Assembly (NCBI RefSeq): GCF_018129385.1
Contig: NZ_JAFCLN010000002.1
Span: forward strand, 1 to 64,000
Length of the DNA stretch: 64,000 nt
From: Bradyrhizobium lablabi
GTDB lineage: Bacteria > Pseudomonadota > Alphaproteobacteria > Rhizobiales > Xanthobacteraceae
Direction: 5' to 3'
Under the pieces are notes generated by a model. That model ran no database searches and was not told the origin of the DNA. It saw only the letters and a program-made list of their open reading frames with translations. A program made the translations under genes and the position numbers. Positions 56,286 to 64,000 of this stretch are shown one piece after another. Position 1 is the first letter of the stretch. Every line of letters starts with the position of its first letter.

Positions 56286-57353
56286 ATGCAAGTCAGTCGA
56301 TATTCGCGGCGTGACCTCTTGAAGGCCTCTGCGGCGTCAGCCGCGGCGGCCTTCTTCGCCGAACCGTTGCGGGCCGCCGCACCGCCGGCTTCGGCCGTCA
56401 CGCCCGCCCTGGTCGAAGCCGCGACGAAGGAAGGCAAGCTCTCCTTTTACAGCGCCCTCGAGCTGAATGTCGCCGAGCGCCTGGCGCGAAATTTCGAGGC
56501 TAAATATCCCGGCATTGCCGTGCGGGTCGAGCGCTCCGGGGCCGAGCGGATCTTCCAGCGCATCGCGCAGGAGCAGGGCAGCGGCATCAAGGCGGTGGAT
56601 ATCGCCAACTCCACCGATCCCGCACATTACCTCGACTGGAAGAAGAGCGGCTGGCTGGAGGCCTATGTTCCAGAGGAGGTCGCGAAACATTTTCCGTCCG
56701 ACCAGGTCGATCCTGACGGCACGCATGCGACGGCCTGCGCCTGGGTCGAGGCGATCGGCTACAACACCGGTCTCGTCAAGCGCGAGGATGCGCCAAAGAG
56801 CTACGCCGATCTGCTTGATCCGAAGTGGCAGGGCAAGATCGTGAAGGGCCATCCCGGCTATAGCGGGGCGATCCTCACCGCGACCTTCGTGCTGTCCCGT
56901 GATCTCGGCTGGTCGTATTTTGAAAAGCTCGCGCAGCAGAAGGTCATGCAGGTGCAGTCCGCGGCCGATCCGCCGAAGAAGATCCTGCTCGGCGAGCGGG
57001 CGGTGATGGCCGACGGCAACGACTACAATCTGGTGCTGCTGAAGGACCAGGGGAAACCGGTCGAGGTCGTCTATCCGACCGAAGGCGCGCCGCTGATCAT
57101 CGTGCCTTCAGGCATCTTCCGTGGCGCGCCCAATCCGAATGCGGCAAAGCTGTTCCAGCATTTCTTCTTCAGCGCCGAGACCCAGCAGATGCTGGTGGAT
57201 GTCTTCGCCCATCGCTCTTTCCACGCGCAGGTGAAAGAGAAGGGAGCGCACATTCCGCTCGCCGACCTGAAACTGCTCAAGGCCGATCCCGCCGCCGTGC
57301 AGGCGCAGAGCGAAGAGATCAAGAAGAGGTACACGAAGATTTTCGGCGTGTGA
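56286..57353 (+). CDS. Tat-exported ABC substrate-binding protein (Fe3+-type)
   Basis: 355 residues. The N-terminus carries a twin-arginine motif SRRDLLK (residues 7-13) and a signal region ending near AAAPPASA. The mature part resembles iron-type periplasmic binding proteins (LSFYSALELNVAERLARNFEAKYPG, ERIFQRIAQEQG). No permease or ATPase gene is adjacent, so its transporter is elsewhere. The ligand is not assignable. Confidence 0.85.
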   Translation: MQVSRYSRRDLLKASAASAAAAFFAEPLRAAAPPASAVTPALVEAATKEGKLSFYSALELNVAERLARNFEAKYPGIAVRVERSGAERIFQRIAQEQGSGIKAVDIANSTDPAHYLDWKKSGWLEAYVPEEVAKHFPSDQVDPDGTHATACAWVEAIGYNTGLVKREDAPKSYADLLDPKWQGKIVKGHPGYSGAILTATFVLSRDLGWSYFEKLAQQKVMQVQSAADPPKKILLGERAVMADGNDYNLVLLKDQGKPVEVVYPTEGAPLIIVPSGIFRGAPNPNAAKLFQHFFFSAETQQMLVDVFAHRSFHAQVKEKGAHIPLADLKLLKADPAAVQAQSEEIKKRYTKIFGV

Positions 57354-57371
57354 TCCTTGCCTGCAAAAGCA

Positions 57372-57398
57372 AAAGGCGCCCCGATCGAGGGCGCCTTT
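57372..57398. terminator. Bidirectional intrinsic terminator before glnA
   Basis: Stem AAAGGCGCCC with GGGCGCCTTT around a 7-base loop. It sits 18 bases after the solute-binding protein stop and about 46 bases after the glnA stop on the other strand, so it serves both converging genes. Confidence 0.8.
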
Positions 57399-57443
57399 CG
57401 TTAGCGAAGCCGTAGCGCGGGGCGGAAACGTCCGCCGCCCGCG

Positions 57444-58853
57444 TTACTGCGAATAGTACATGTCGAATTCGATCGGGTGCGGGGTCATCTCGAAGCGGGC
57501 GACTTCGGTCATCTTCAGCTCGATATAGCTGTCGATGAAGTCGTCGTCGAACACGCCGCCGTTCTTGAGGAACGCACGGTCCTTGTCGAGGTTTTCCAGT
57601 GCCTCGCGGAGCGAACCGCAGACGGTCGGGATCGACTTCAGCTCTTCCTTCGGCAGGTCGTAGAGATCCTTGTCCATCGCCGGACCCGGATCGATCTTGT
57701 TCTTGATGCCGTCGAGGCCCGCCATCAGCATCGCGGCGAAGCCGAGATAGGGGTTGGCCATCGGGTCGGGGAAACGGACCTCGACGCGCTTGGCCTTCGG
57801 ATTGGCGGTGTAGGGGATGCGGCAGGAGGCCGAACGGTTGCGCGCGGAATAGGCGAGCAGCACCGGGGCTTCATAGCCCGGGACCAGGCGCTTGTAGGAA
57901 TTGGTCGAGGGGTTGGTGAAGGCGTTGATCGCCTTGGCGTGCTTGATGATGCCGCCGATGTAGTGCAGGCAGGTTTCCGACAGGTCGGCATATTTGTTGC
58001 CGGCGAACACCGGCTTGCCGTCCTTCCAGATCGACTGGTGGCAGTGCATGCCCGAGCCGTTGTCGCCATAGACCGGCTTGGGCATGAAGGTGGCGGTCTT
58101 GCCGTAGATGTGGGCGACCTGGTGGATGCAGTATTTGTAGATCTGCATCTGGTCGGCCATCAGCGTCAGCGTGTCGAACTTCATGCCGAGCTCGTGCTGG
58201 GCGGAAGCAACCTCATGGTGATGCTTTTCGACCTTGACACCCATCTTGGCCATGGCGCCCAGCATTTCCGAGCGCATGTCCTGCACGGAGTCCTGCGGCG
58301 GCACCGGGAAGTAGCCGCCCTTGGTGCGGATGCGGTGGCCGAGATTGCCGCCTTCATATTCGGTGCCGGAGTTGGTCGGCAGTTCCGAGGAGTCGAGCCT
58401 GAAACCGGTGTTGTAGGGATCGGCGGAGAAGCGCACGTCGTCGAACACGAAGAATTCGGCCTCGGGGCCGAAGAACACGGTGTCGCCGACGCCCATCGAC
58501 TTCACCATCGCCTCGGCCTTCTTGGCCATGCCGCGCGGGTCGCGGTTGTAGGGTTCGCCGGTGGTCGGCTCCAGCACGTCGCAAACGATGACCATGGTGG
58601 TCTCGGCGAAGAACGGGTCGATCGTCGCGGTGACGGGATCGGGCATCAGGCACATGTCGGATTCGTTGATCGCCTTCCAGCCGGCAATCGACGAGCCGTC
58701 GAACATCTGGCCTTCGGCGAACGTGTCCTCTTCGATCATGCTGACGTCGAAGGTCACGTGCTGCCACTTGCCGCGCGGATCGGTGAAACGCAGGTCGACG
58801 TATTTGACGTCGTTGTCCTTGATCGATTTCAGGACGTCTTTGGCGGTCTTCAT
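57444..58853 (-). CDS. glnA: Glutamine synthetase type I
   Basis: 469 residues, the usual GSI length. Catalytic and nucleotide motifs include [48 protein letters not shown] and [20 protein letters not shown]. The adenylylation site is Tyr398 in [10 protein letters not shown]. It makes glutamine from glutamate and ammonia. It lies 142 bases downstream of glnB in the same direction, and the glnB sigma54 promoter probably transcribes both. Confidence 0.97.
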   Translation of the reverse strand: MKTAKDVLKSIKDNDVKYVDLRFTDPRGKWQHVTFDVSMIEEDTFAEGQMFDGSSIAGWKAINESDMCLMPDPVTATIDPFFAETTMVIVCDVLEPTTGEPYNRDPRGMAKKAEAMVKSMGVGDTVFFGPEAEFFVFDDVRFSADPYNTGFRLDSSELPTNSGTEYEGGNLGHRIRTKGGYFPVPPQDSVQDMRSEMLGAMAKMGVKVEKHHHEVASAQHELGMKFDTLTLMADQMQIYKYCIHQVAHIYGKTATFMPKPVYGDNGSGMHCHQSIWKDGKPVFAGNKYADLSETCLHYIGGIIKHAKAINAFTNPSTNSYKRLVPGYEAPVLLAYSARNRSASCRIPYTANPKAKRVEVRFPDPMANPYLGFAAMLMAGLDGIKNKIDPGPAMDKDLYDLPKEELKSIPTVCGSLREALENLDKDRAFLKNGGVFDDDFIDSYIELKMTEVARFEMTPHPIEFDMYYSQ

Positions 58854-58995
58854 GAATACCCCTTTGTCTTGCGGCCGGTTTCCAGGATTGAAACGAGGTT
58901 TTTCGATATTTCGCGAACGGGAGATCGCGAATGATCAGACTGCCGATGCAGCCTTTTTGTTGTTGTTGGATATCGAAATTCGGATAGCACCCGCC

Positions 58996-59367
<372 letters not shown>

Positions 59368-59480
59368 TCACAGCCTCGGTCGATGCTGCATACGACACGA
59401 CGTCGGTTCGATCCTATGTCCCCGCCAAAGGGCGGGAAATTCTCACAATTGCCGATCATCCTGAGCCGGCTTCCCCGAAA

Positions 59481-59496
59481 GCAGGGTCTGTGCCAA
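59481..59496 (-). promoter_or_regulatory. Sigma54 promoter upstream of glnB
   Basis: On the minus strand TTGGCACA-GACC-CTGC closely matches the -24/-12 consensus YTGGCACG-N4-TTGC. It is about 146 bases upstream of the glnB start, giving a leader of about 135 bases. This fits NtrC-type control of glnB-glnA. Confidence 0.75.
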
Positions 59497-59690
59497 GTTG
59501 TTAACGTGCCAGTTTTTCGGAGCGTTATCAGACTTTTAACAGGCAGTTTGGAGAAGTCGGATGGCGCACTTGATGATAGCGAAGCTCACGAAATAGGCAA
59601 ACAGATCAATTCGTGTGCACTCTTGCGGGTACGGCCGCCCCGCAAAAAAGCATATGCCTCAGTAACGGGCGGACAGACCGGGGATTCGGC

Positions 59691-61211
59691 ATGGAAGTTT
59701 TGACCACATCCGAAATGGAGCATGCTGATCGCCTTACGATCACCGCAGGCACGCCCGGCTTTGCGCTGATGCTCAGCGCGGGTCAGGCGGTAGCGGAAGC
59801 GGCGATGGATCTCGCCGAGGAAGGGCCGATCGTGGTGGTCGCCGGCCGCGGCAACAATGGCGGCGACGGATTCGTTGCGGCCGCCGAGCTCGCCGCGCGC
59901 GGCCGTGAAGTCTCGGTCATCCTGCTGTGCGAGCGCGACAGCCTGCAAGGGGATGCTGCTTCCGCCGCACGCGGCTGGAAATATCCGGTGCTGCCGTTCA
60001 ATCCGCAGGCGATCGGAAAACCCGCGCTGATCGTCGATGCGCTGTTCGGCGCCGGCCTCAACCGTCCGGTGAAGGGCGAGCCGCATGACATGATCGAGGC
60101 GATCAATGCCAATGGCGCGCGCGTTCTGGCGGTCGACCTGCCGAGCGGCATCAACGGCACGACCGGTGCCGTGATGGGCGTCGCGGTGCGCGCCGCGGAG
60201 ACCGTGACGTTCTTCCGGCGCAAGCCGGCGCATCTGTTGCTGCCGGGGCGAGTTCATTGCGGCCGCGTTCGCGTCGCCGATATCGGGATCAGCTCGGGCG
60301 TGCTGGACGAGATCAGGCCGCAAACTTTTGAGAACGCGCCTGACACCTGGGCCGCCTCGTTTCCGCTGCCGAAGGTCGACGCGCACAAATACGTCCGCGG
60401 CCATGCCGTGATCGTCTCCGGCGACATGGCCTCGACCGGCGCGGCGCGGCTGGCGGCGCGCGGCGCGTTGCGCGCAGGCGCCGGCCTTGCCACGCTGGCC
60501 TCGCCGCGCGATGCGCTCGCCGTGAACGCAGCCGCACTCACGGCGGTGATGGTGCGCCCCGTCGACACCGCGATCGAGTTCGGTGAATTGATCAGCGACA
60601 AGCGCCTCAACGCCTGTGTGATCGGGCCGGGCGCCGGCATCAGCGAGCGCACCCGCGATTTCGTGCACACCGCGCTGTCGGCCAAACGGCATCTCGTGCT
60701 GGATGCCGACGCGCTGACCAGCTTTGCCGATGCGCCGGACCGGCTGTTCGAGTCGATCAAGGCTGCGGAAGATCCGCAGGTGGTGCTCACCCCGCATGAA
60801 GGCGAGTTTCCGCGGCTGTTCAGCGACATCAGCAACAAGCATCCGCTGCGCTCCAAACTGGAACGCGTGCGCGATGCGGCGGAGCGTTCCGGCGCGGTCG
60901 TGCTGCTCAAAGGCCCCGACACGGTGGTGGCATCTCCCGACGGCCGCGCCTGCATTGCCTCCAACGCGCCGCCATGGCTTGCCACGGCCGGCGCCGGCGA
61001 CGTGCTGTCAGGCATGATCGCGGGAATGCTGGCGCAGGGCGTGCCGGCATTCGAGGCGGCCAGCATCGGCGTCTGGATGCACGGCGAGGGCGCGCGCGAG
61101 GCGGGCCCCGGATTGATTGCGGAAGACTTGCCGGAAGTGCTGCCGGCCGTCTTTCGTCAGCTCTACGACGAGTTCGGAATCGATTACGGACAGGGCCTGT
61201 CCCGCTACTGA
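59691..61211 (+). CDS. nnr: Bifunctional NAD(P)HX epimerase/dehydratase
   Basis: 506 residues from the ATG at 59691, preceded by GGGGA. The N-terminal YjeF epimerase domain (VVVAGRGNNGGDGFVAAAELA) is fused to a C-terminal ADP-dependent dehydratase of ribokinase fold (VLTPHEGEFPRL, VLLKGPDTVVASPDG, LATAGAGDVLSGMIAGMLAQG). It repairs hydrated NADH and NADPH. Divergent from glnB. The 3' end overlaps the convergent gene by 7 bases. Confidence 0.94.
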   Translation: MEVLTTSEMEHADRLTITAGTPGFALMLSAGQAVAEAAMDLAEEGPIVVVAGRGNNGGDGFVAAAELAARGREVSVILLCERDSLQGDAASAARGWKYPVLPFNPQAIGKPALIVDALFGAGLNRPVKGEPHDMIEAINANGARVLAVDLPSGINGTTGAVMGVAVRAAETVTFFRRKPAHLLLPGRVHCGRVRVADIGISSGVLDEIRPQTFENAPDTWAASFPLPKVDAHKYVRGHAVIVSGDMASTGAARLAARGALRAGAGLATLASPRDALAVNAAALTAVMVRPVDTAIEFGELISDKRLNACVIGPGAGISERTRDFVHTALSAKRHLVLDADALTSFADAPDRLFESIKAAEDPQVVLTPHEGEFPRLFSDISNKHPLRSKLERVRDAAERSGAVVLLKGPDTVVASPDGRACIASNAPPWLATAGAGDVLSGMIAGMLAQGVPAFEAASIGVWMHGEGAREAGPGLIAEDLPEVLPAVFRQLYDEFGIDYGQGLSRY

Positions 61212-62293
61212 AGCACCAGATATTTCGCGACCGCCGCTTCATTCCATTCGAGCCCAAGCCCGGGACCACGCGCGGTTACGGTGCCGTCAACAATCTCCAC
61301 CGGCCTGACAAGAATGGCGCCCGCAAAATCCAGAAACTCAAGCCAGTGCGCGGTCGGCGTCACCGCCAGCACATGAGCGCTGGCTTCGACAAACAGATGG
61401 CTCGACATCGGAATCGAGGCAGCTTCCGCCTGGCCCGCCACGCGCAGCCATCCGGTGACGCCGCCACACTTCATCAGGTCGGGCATGATGAAGTCGCTGG
61501 CGCCCGCGGCGATCGCTTCCGCAAATCCCCGCGGGAACCACCAGTTCTCGCCGGCCTGGATCGGCGTCGGCGAAGTGGCGCGTACCTTGGCGTGCCCGAG
61601 CAAGTTTTCCTGCGCCACCGGCTCCTCGATCCAGGTGAGATCGTAAGGCGCCAGCCGCTCGATACGGCGCGTCGCCTCGGCCGGATCCAGCGACTGGTTG
61701 AAGTCGATCATCAGCGCGACATCAGGGCCGAGCAGGGCGCGCACGCCAGCTACCACGCGCTCGTCGTTGGCGGCATCGCCGTCGCCGCCCTTGATCTTGA
61801 TGCCGCGAAATCCGCGGTCGAGCGAACGGCGCAGCGCCTTCTCGTCGGCGACGGGATCGACCACGCCATAGCTGTCATAGGCCTTAATCGGCTTGGGCGA
61901 GCCACCGAGCAATTCCACGACCGGCTTTTCCGCGGCTTTGCCCAGCGCATCCCAACAGGCCATGTCGAGGCCGGACACGGCCATGCCGACCAATCCTTGC
62001 CAGCTCAGCAACCTGAATTTCGCATCCATCGCCGCCATCAGGTCGAACGGTGCGACCGGCCGGCCGACCAGCTCGCGGCCGATTTCCTCGATCAGATGCG
62101 TCAGCGCCTTCAGCGTGAGTTTTGTGTAGGCGAACAGATAGGAATGCCCTGTGATGCCGGAATCGGTTTCAACATCGATCAGCACCAGCGGCGCTGCGTC
62201 GATGGTGGCAAAGGCGGTTTTCACCGGCCGCGCGATCGGCGCGACGATGGCACGCGTCTTCACGCCGCGGATGGCGGGAACAGGTTTGCTCAT
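61205..62293 (-). CDS. Mandelate racemase-like enolase-superfamily enzyme
   Basis: 362 residues from the ATG at 62293. The residues of the mandelate racemase subgroup are in place: Lys166 and Lys168 (GIKIKGG), metal ligands Asp197, Glu223 and Glu249, Asp271, and His299 in SSHLF. The spacing is nearly that of mandelate racemase itself. It therefore probably abstracts a proton alpha to a carboxylate. The substrate is not known. It starts 10 bases after the stop of the cupredoxin-fold gene, so they form an operon. Confidence 0.88.
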   Translation of the reverse strand: MSKPVPAIRGVKTRAIVAPIARPVKTAFATIDAAPLVLIDVETDSGITGHSYLFAYTKLTLKALTHLIEEIGRELVGRPVAPFDLMAAMDAKFRLLSWQGLVGMAVSGLDMACWDALGKAAEKPVVELLGGSPKPIKAYDSYGVVDPVADEKALRRSLDRGFRGIKIKGGDGDAANDERVVAGVRALLGPDVALMIDFNQSLDPAEATRRIERLAPYDLTWIEEPVAQENLLGHAKVRATSPTPIQAGENWWFPRGFAEAIAAGASDFIMPDLMKCGGVTGWLRVAGQAEAASIPMSSHLFVEASAHVLAVTPTAHWLEFLDFAGAILVRPVEIVDGTVTARGPGLGLEWNEAAVAKYLVLQ

Positions 62294-62303
62294 GCTGACA
62301 CCC

Positions 62304-63602
62304 TCACTCGACGGCGTACCATCGCACGAGCCGCGGCGCCGCCCAATCCGCCGCAACGGACTCCAGCAACCAGCGCCCCGCATATTCCGCCGCGAAGGCG
62401 ATGCGCTGGGTCTGCCCGGGCTCGATCGCGAGCGTGTCCAGCCAGAACGGCTTCCAGCCATCATCCAGCCGGTCGAGCAGCCGGAAATGATGGCCGTGGA
62501 GATGGAACACGGTGGGAATAGGATTGCGGTTGGTCAGCGCCAGCACGACGATGCGTCCGGCCTTGGCGCGGAAGACGGGCGGGGCTGTTGGCGCGAAGCT
62601 GGAGGGCGCGACCCATTCCGCCGAAGGCCCGCCGAGCGGCAGATCGACGCGAAGTGCGTTCTTGAGATCCAGCTGCGCGGGCAGTCCATTGGATGGTAGC
62701 GGCGGAGGAGGGGGAAGTGGTGCAGCACGCGCGGGCGGATCGCGAGAGACAATTACAAAGCCGATCGTTCGCGCTTCCCTGCCTTCGTGTAACAGGATCT
62801 TGAGGTTGCTGCCCGGAGGGGCTGTAACGTCGACAAAGGCGTCTACGCGGCTGCCCGGCGCCAGCAGGAGCGTCCCGTTGCGCGCCAGGAACGGTTCGGC
62901 AGGTTGGCTGTCGATCGCCATGACCGTGACCGCGACGGATTCCAATTTCAAGGCAATGACGGTACGCGGACTGCCATTGATGAAGCGAAGTCTGAGGCGC
63001 TCATTGGATCGAGCTGAGACATCCAGCGAGGGTTTGCCGTTAAGCGTATAGGAAACCATCGTTTCCTTGGGATCGACGCCCGGCGCGATGGCCGTTCCAT
63101 CAGGTCGAACCCGCCATTCCTCGATGAGCAGCGCTTCGTCGCGCTCGACGGCAACGGCCTCGCCCTCCTGCACGACGACGGCATGCGGTCGCGACGGCCG
63201 ATCTCCGGCCAAAAGGCTCATGTCGCACAGAAGGGTTCCGGCACGCCGTAGCGGAATCGCAACGCTTTCCTGTGCCCCGGGCGCAAGCGGGCGGCGCGCC
63301 GTCAGGGGTTCGACCGCGGGGACGCCATCGAGCCCCCGCCAGTTCAGGACGACGGCCGCCGGCAAGTCGTTGCCTAGATCAAATGTCGCGGTCTCGCCCC
63401 GGCGGAAGCGCAGCTCGGGCGCCCCGAGCGACCACACGGCCGCCTCCGGGCTGCCATTGCGCAAGGCGATTCCGCTCGCCTGTGCCCGCATGGCGATCCG
63501 TGACTGCGCTGCAACCTGGGAGGCCGCCAAACCGGCCAGGGTTGAGGTCCCCAATCCGATCAGGAACTCGCGCCGGTTCAGTGGAAAATTCGCTCTTGTC
63601 AT
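62304..63602 (-). CDS. Multicopper-oxidase-fold protein lacking most copper ligands
   Basis: 432 residues from the ATG at 63602, with a Tat-type N-terminus (NRREFLIGLGTS). The three-cupredoxin architecture is recognisable, but the first His pair is replaced by LNWRG (Asn87, Arg89), the YHSH region reads LLCDMS (about 124-129) and the final HCHxxxH block reads ESVAADW (about 414-420). Only HLHGHHF (367-373) is kept. It is probably not a working laccase. It may be structural, as in FtsP/SufI, or bind one metal. Coupled to the racemase-like gene. Confidence 0.78.
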   Translation of the reverse strand: MTRANFPLNRREFLIGLGTSTLAGLAASQVAAQSRIAMRAQASGIALRNGSPEAAVWSLGAPELRFRRGETATFDLGNDLPAAVVLNWRGLDGVPAVEPLTARRPLAPGAQESVAIPLRRAGTLLCDMSLLAGDRPSRPHAVVVQEGEAVAVERDEALLIEEWRVRPDGTAIAPGVDPKETMVSYTLNGKPSLDVSARSNERLRLRFINGSPRTVIALKLESVAVTVMAIDSQPAEPFLARNGTLLLAPGSRVDAFVDVTAPPGSNLKILLHEGREARTIGFVIVSRDPPARAAPLPPPPPLPSNGLPAQLDLKNALRVDLPLGGPSAEWVAPSSFAPTAPPVFRAKAGRIVVLALTNRNPIPTVFHLHGHHFRLLDRLDDGWKPFWLDTLAIEPGQTQRIAFAAEYAGRWLLESVAADWAAPRLVRWYAVE

Positions 63603-63753
63603 GAGGCCGATCCGGACCATTTTTGAGGTGAGATGTCCAGTTGCGACGGTTTGGCCTCAACGGCCCAAACCGGCCATTTTTTTGCTGCGAACCGGCCGGC
63701 ACATGTTATAAGCCGCGCCGCCCGCGGCATCGCGGCCGGACATGATGCTCTAC

Positions 63754-63838
63754 GCGGGCGTGGCGGAACTGGTAGACGCGCTGGATTTAGGTTCCAGTGA
63801 CGAAAGTTGTGGGGGTTCGAGTCCCTCCGCCCGCACCA
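63754..63838 (+). tRNA. tRNA-Leu (anticodon UAG)
   Basis: 85 bases including the encoded CCA. The acceptor stem GCGGGCG pairs with CGCCCGC. The anticodon arm CTGGA-TTTAGGT-TCCAG has anticodon TAG at 63788-63790. A long variable arm and the T-loop GGTTCGAGTCC fit a class II leucine tRNA. Nothing further is recognised from 63839 to 64000. Confidence 0.96.
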
Positions 63839-64000
63839 AGCGCTGGAAGCGTTTGCCTGACGAATTCTGGAGAACTTTTCCTCAGGCCGAGGACGGTTCG
63901 CCGATCCACTGGCGCAGGTCCTTTGAGGGCCAGCGCCGAATATTTTGACAAGGTCTTCGGCCTTCCGGCCGGGACGAACGCGGAAGAAGATTGACGCCAT

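Noticed and set aside
59586..60842. A 418-residue open frame on the minus strand opposite the nnr gene
   Set aside because: It lies opposite well-conserved YjeF and dehydratase motifs and shows no recognisable domain.
63599..64000. Minus-strand open frame reaching the right edge
   Set aside because: It runs across the tRNA-Leu gene on the opposite strand, has low-complexity composition and no domain.

Overview
The window is GC-rich, densely coded chromosomal DNA from an alphaproteobacterium, most likely Bradyrhizobium or a close Nitrobacteraceae relative. This is inferred from gene content: a GcrA-type regulator, a GlnB-GlnA pair behind a sigma54 promoter, COX15-type heme A synthase, a DUF2842 protein and short palindromic dispersed repeats. 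There is no insertion sequence, phage, plasmid or CRISPR signature. One tRNA gene, Leu(UAG), lies at the right edge.

Layout. 1-14.9 kb: a giant repeat-rich RTX/vWA adhesin, cut off at the window's left edge, faces a minus-strand array of a glycosyltransferase, a LapG-type periplasmic cysteine protease and a complete type I secretion system (HlyD-like adaptor, ABC exporter, TolC-like outer membrane protein). 15.3-25.6 kb: a metabolic and accessory stretch with a DapA-family aldolase plus SDR, a GcrA-like protein coupled to a small RHH-like protein, a GrlR-like protein, several very small genes, formamidase, YdcF, DUF169, a saccharopine dehydrogenase-like reductase and an FAD monooxygenase divergent from a MarR regulator. 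25.6-32.9 kb: an exopolysaccharide cluster (O-antigen-ligase-like protein, initiating polyprenyl-phosphate sugar transferase, GT4, Wza-like lipoprotein, GumC/Wzc-like protein). 33-39 kb: small secreted and membrane proteins and an RND efflux pump with its adaptor. 39-43 kb: an SDR, a GNAT/FemAB-like acyltransferase, a deacetylase-fold protein with its metal site lost, and DUF2842.

43-49.3 kb is core metabolism: ctaA, O-acetylhomoserine sulfhydrylase, a CoA-binding protein, an ECHDC3-like crotonase, a PaaI thioesterase and rplM-rpsI. 49.4-57.4 kb holds a diguanylate cyclase with an intact inhibitory site, a PerM/AI-2E family protein, a C26 amidotransferase-like hydrolase, a hybrid histidine kinase and a Tat-exported solute-binding protein. 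57.4-64 kb holds glnA, glnB, the bifunctional NAD(P)HX repair enzyme, a mandelate-racemase-like enzyme coupled to a multicopper-oxidase-fold protein lacking most copper ligands, and the tRNA.

The clearest system is the left-hand adhesin locus, a LapA/LapG/LapBCE-like arrangement carrying a glycosyltransferase between substrate and protease. No LapD-type receptor is in the window, but a c-di-GMP synthase lies 34 kb away. A second theme is enzyme folds that appear to have lost their active sites: the deacetylase, the multicopper oxidase, the Wzc ATPase and the crotonase. A third is two families of palindromic repeats, all four copies placed directly behind stop codons.
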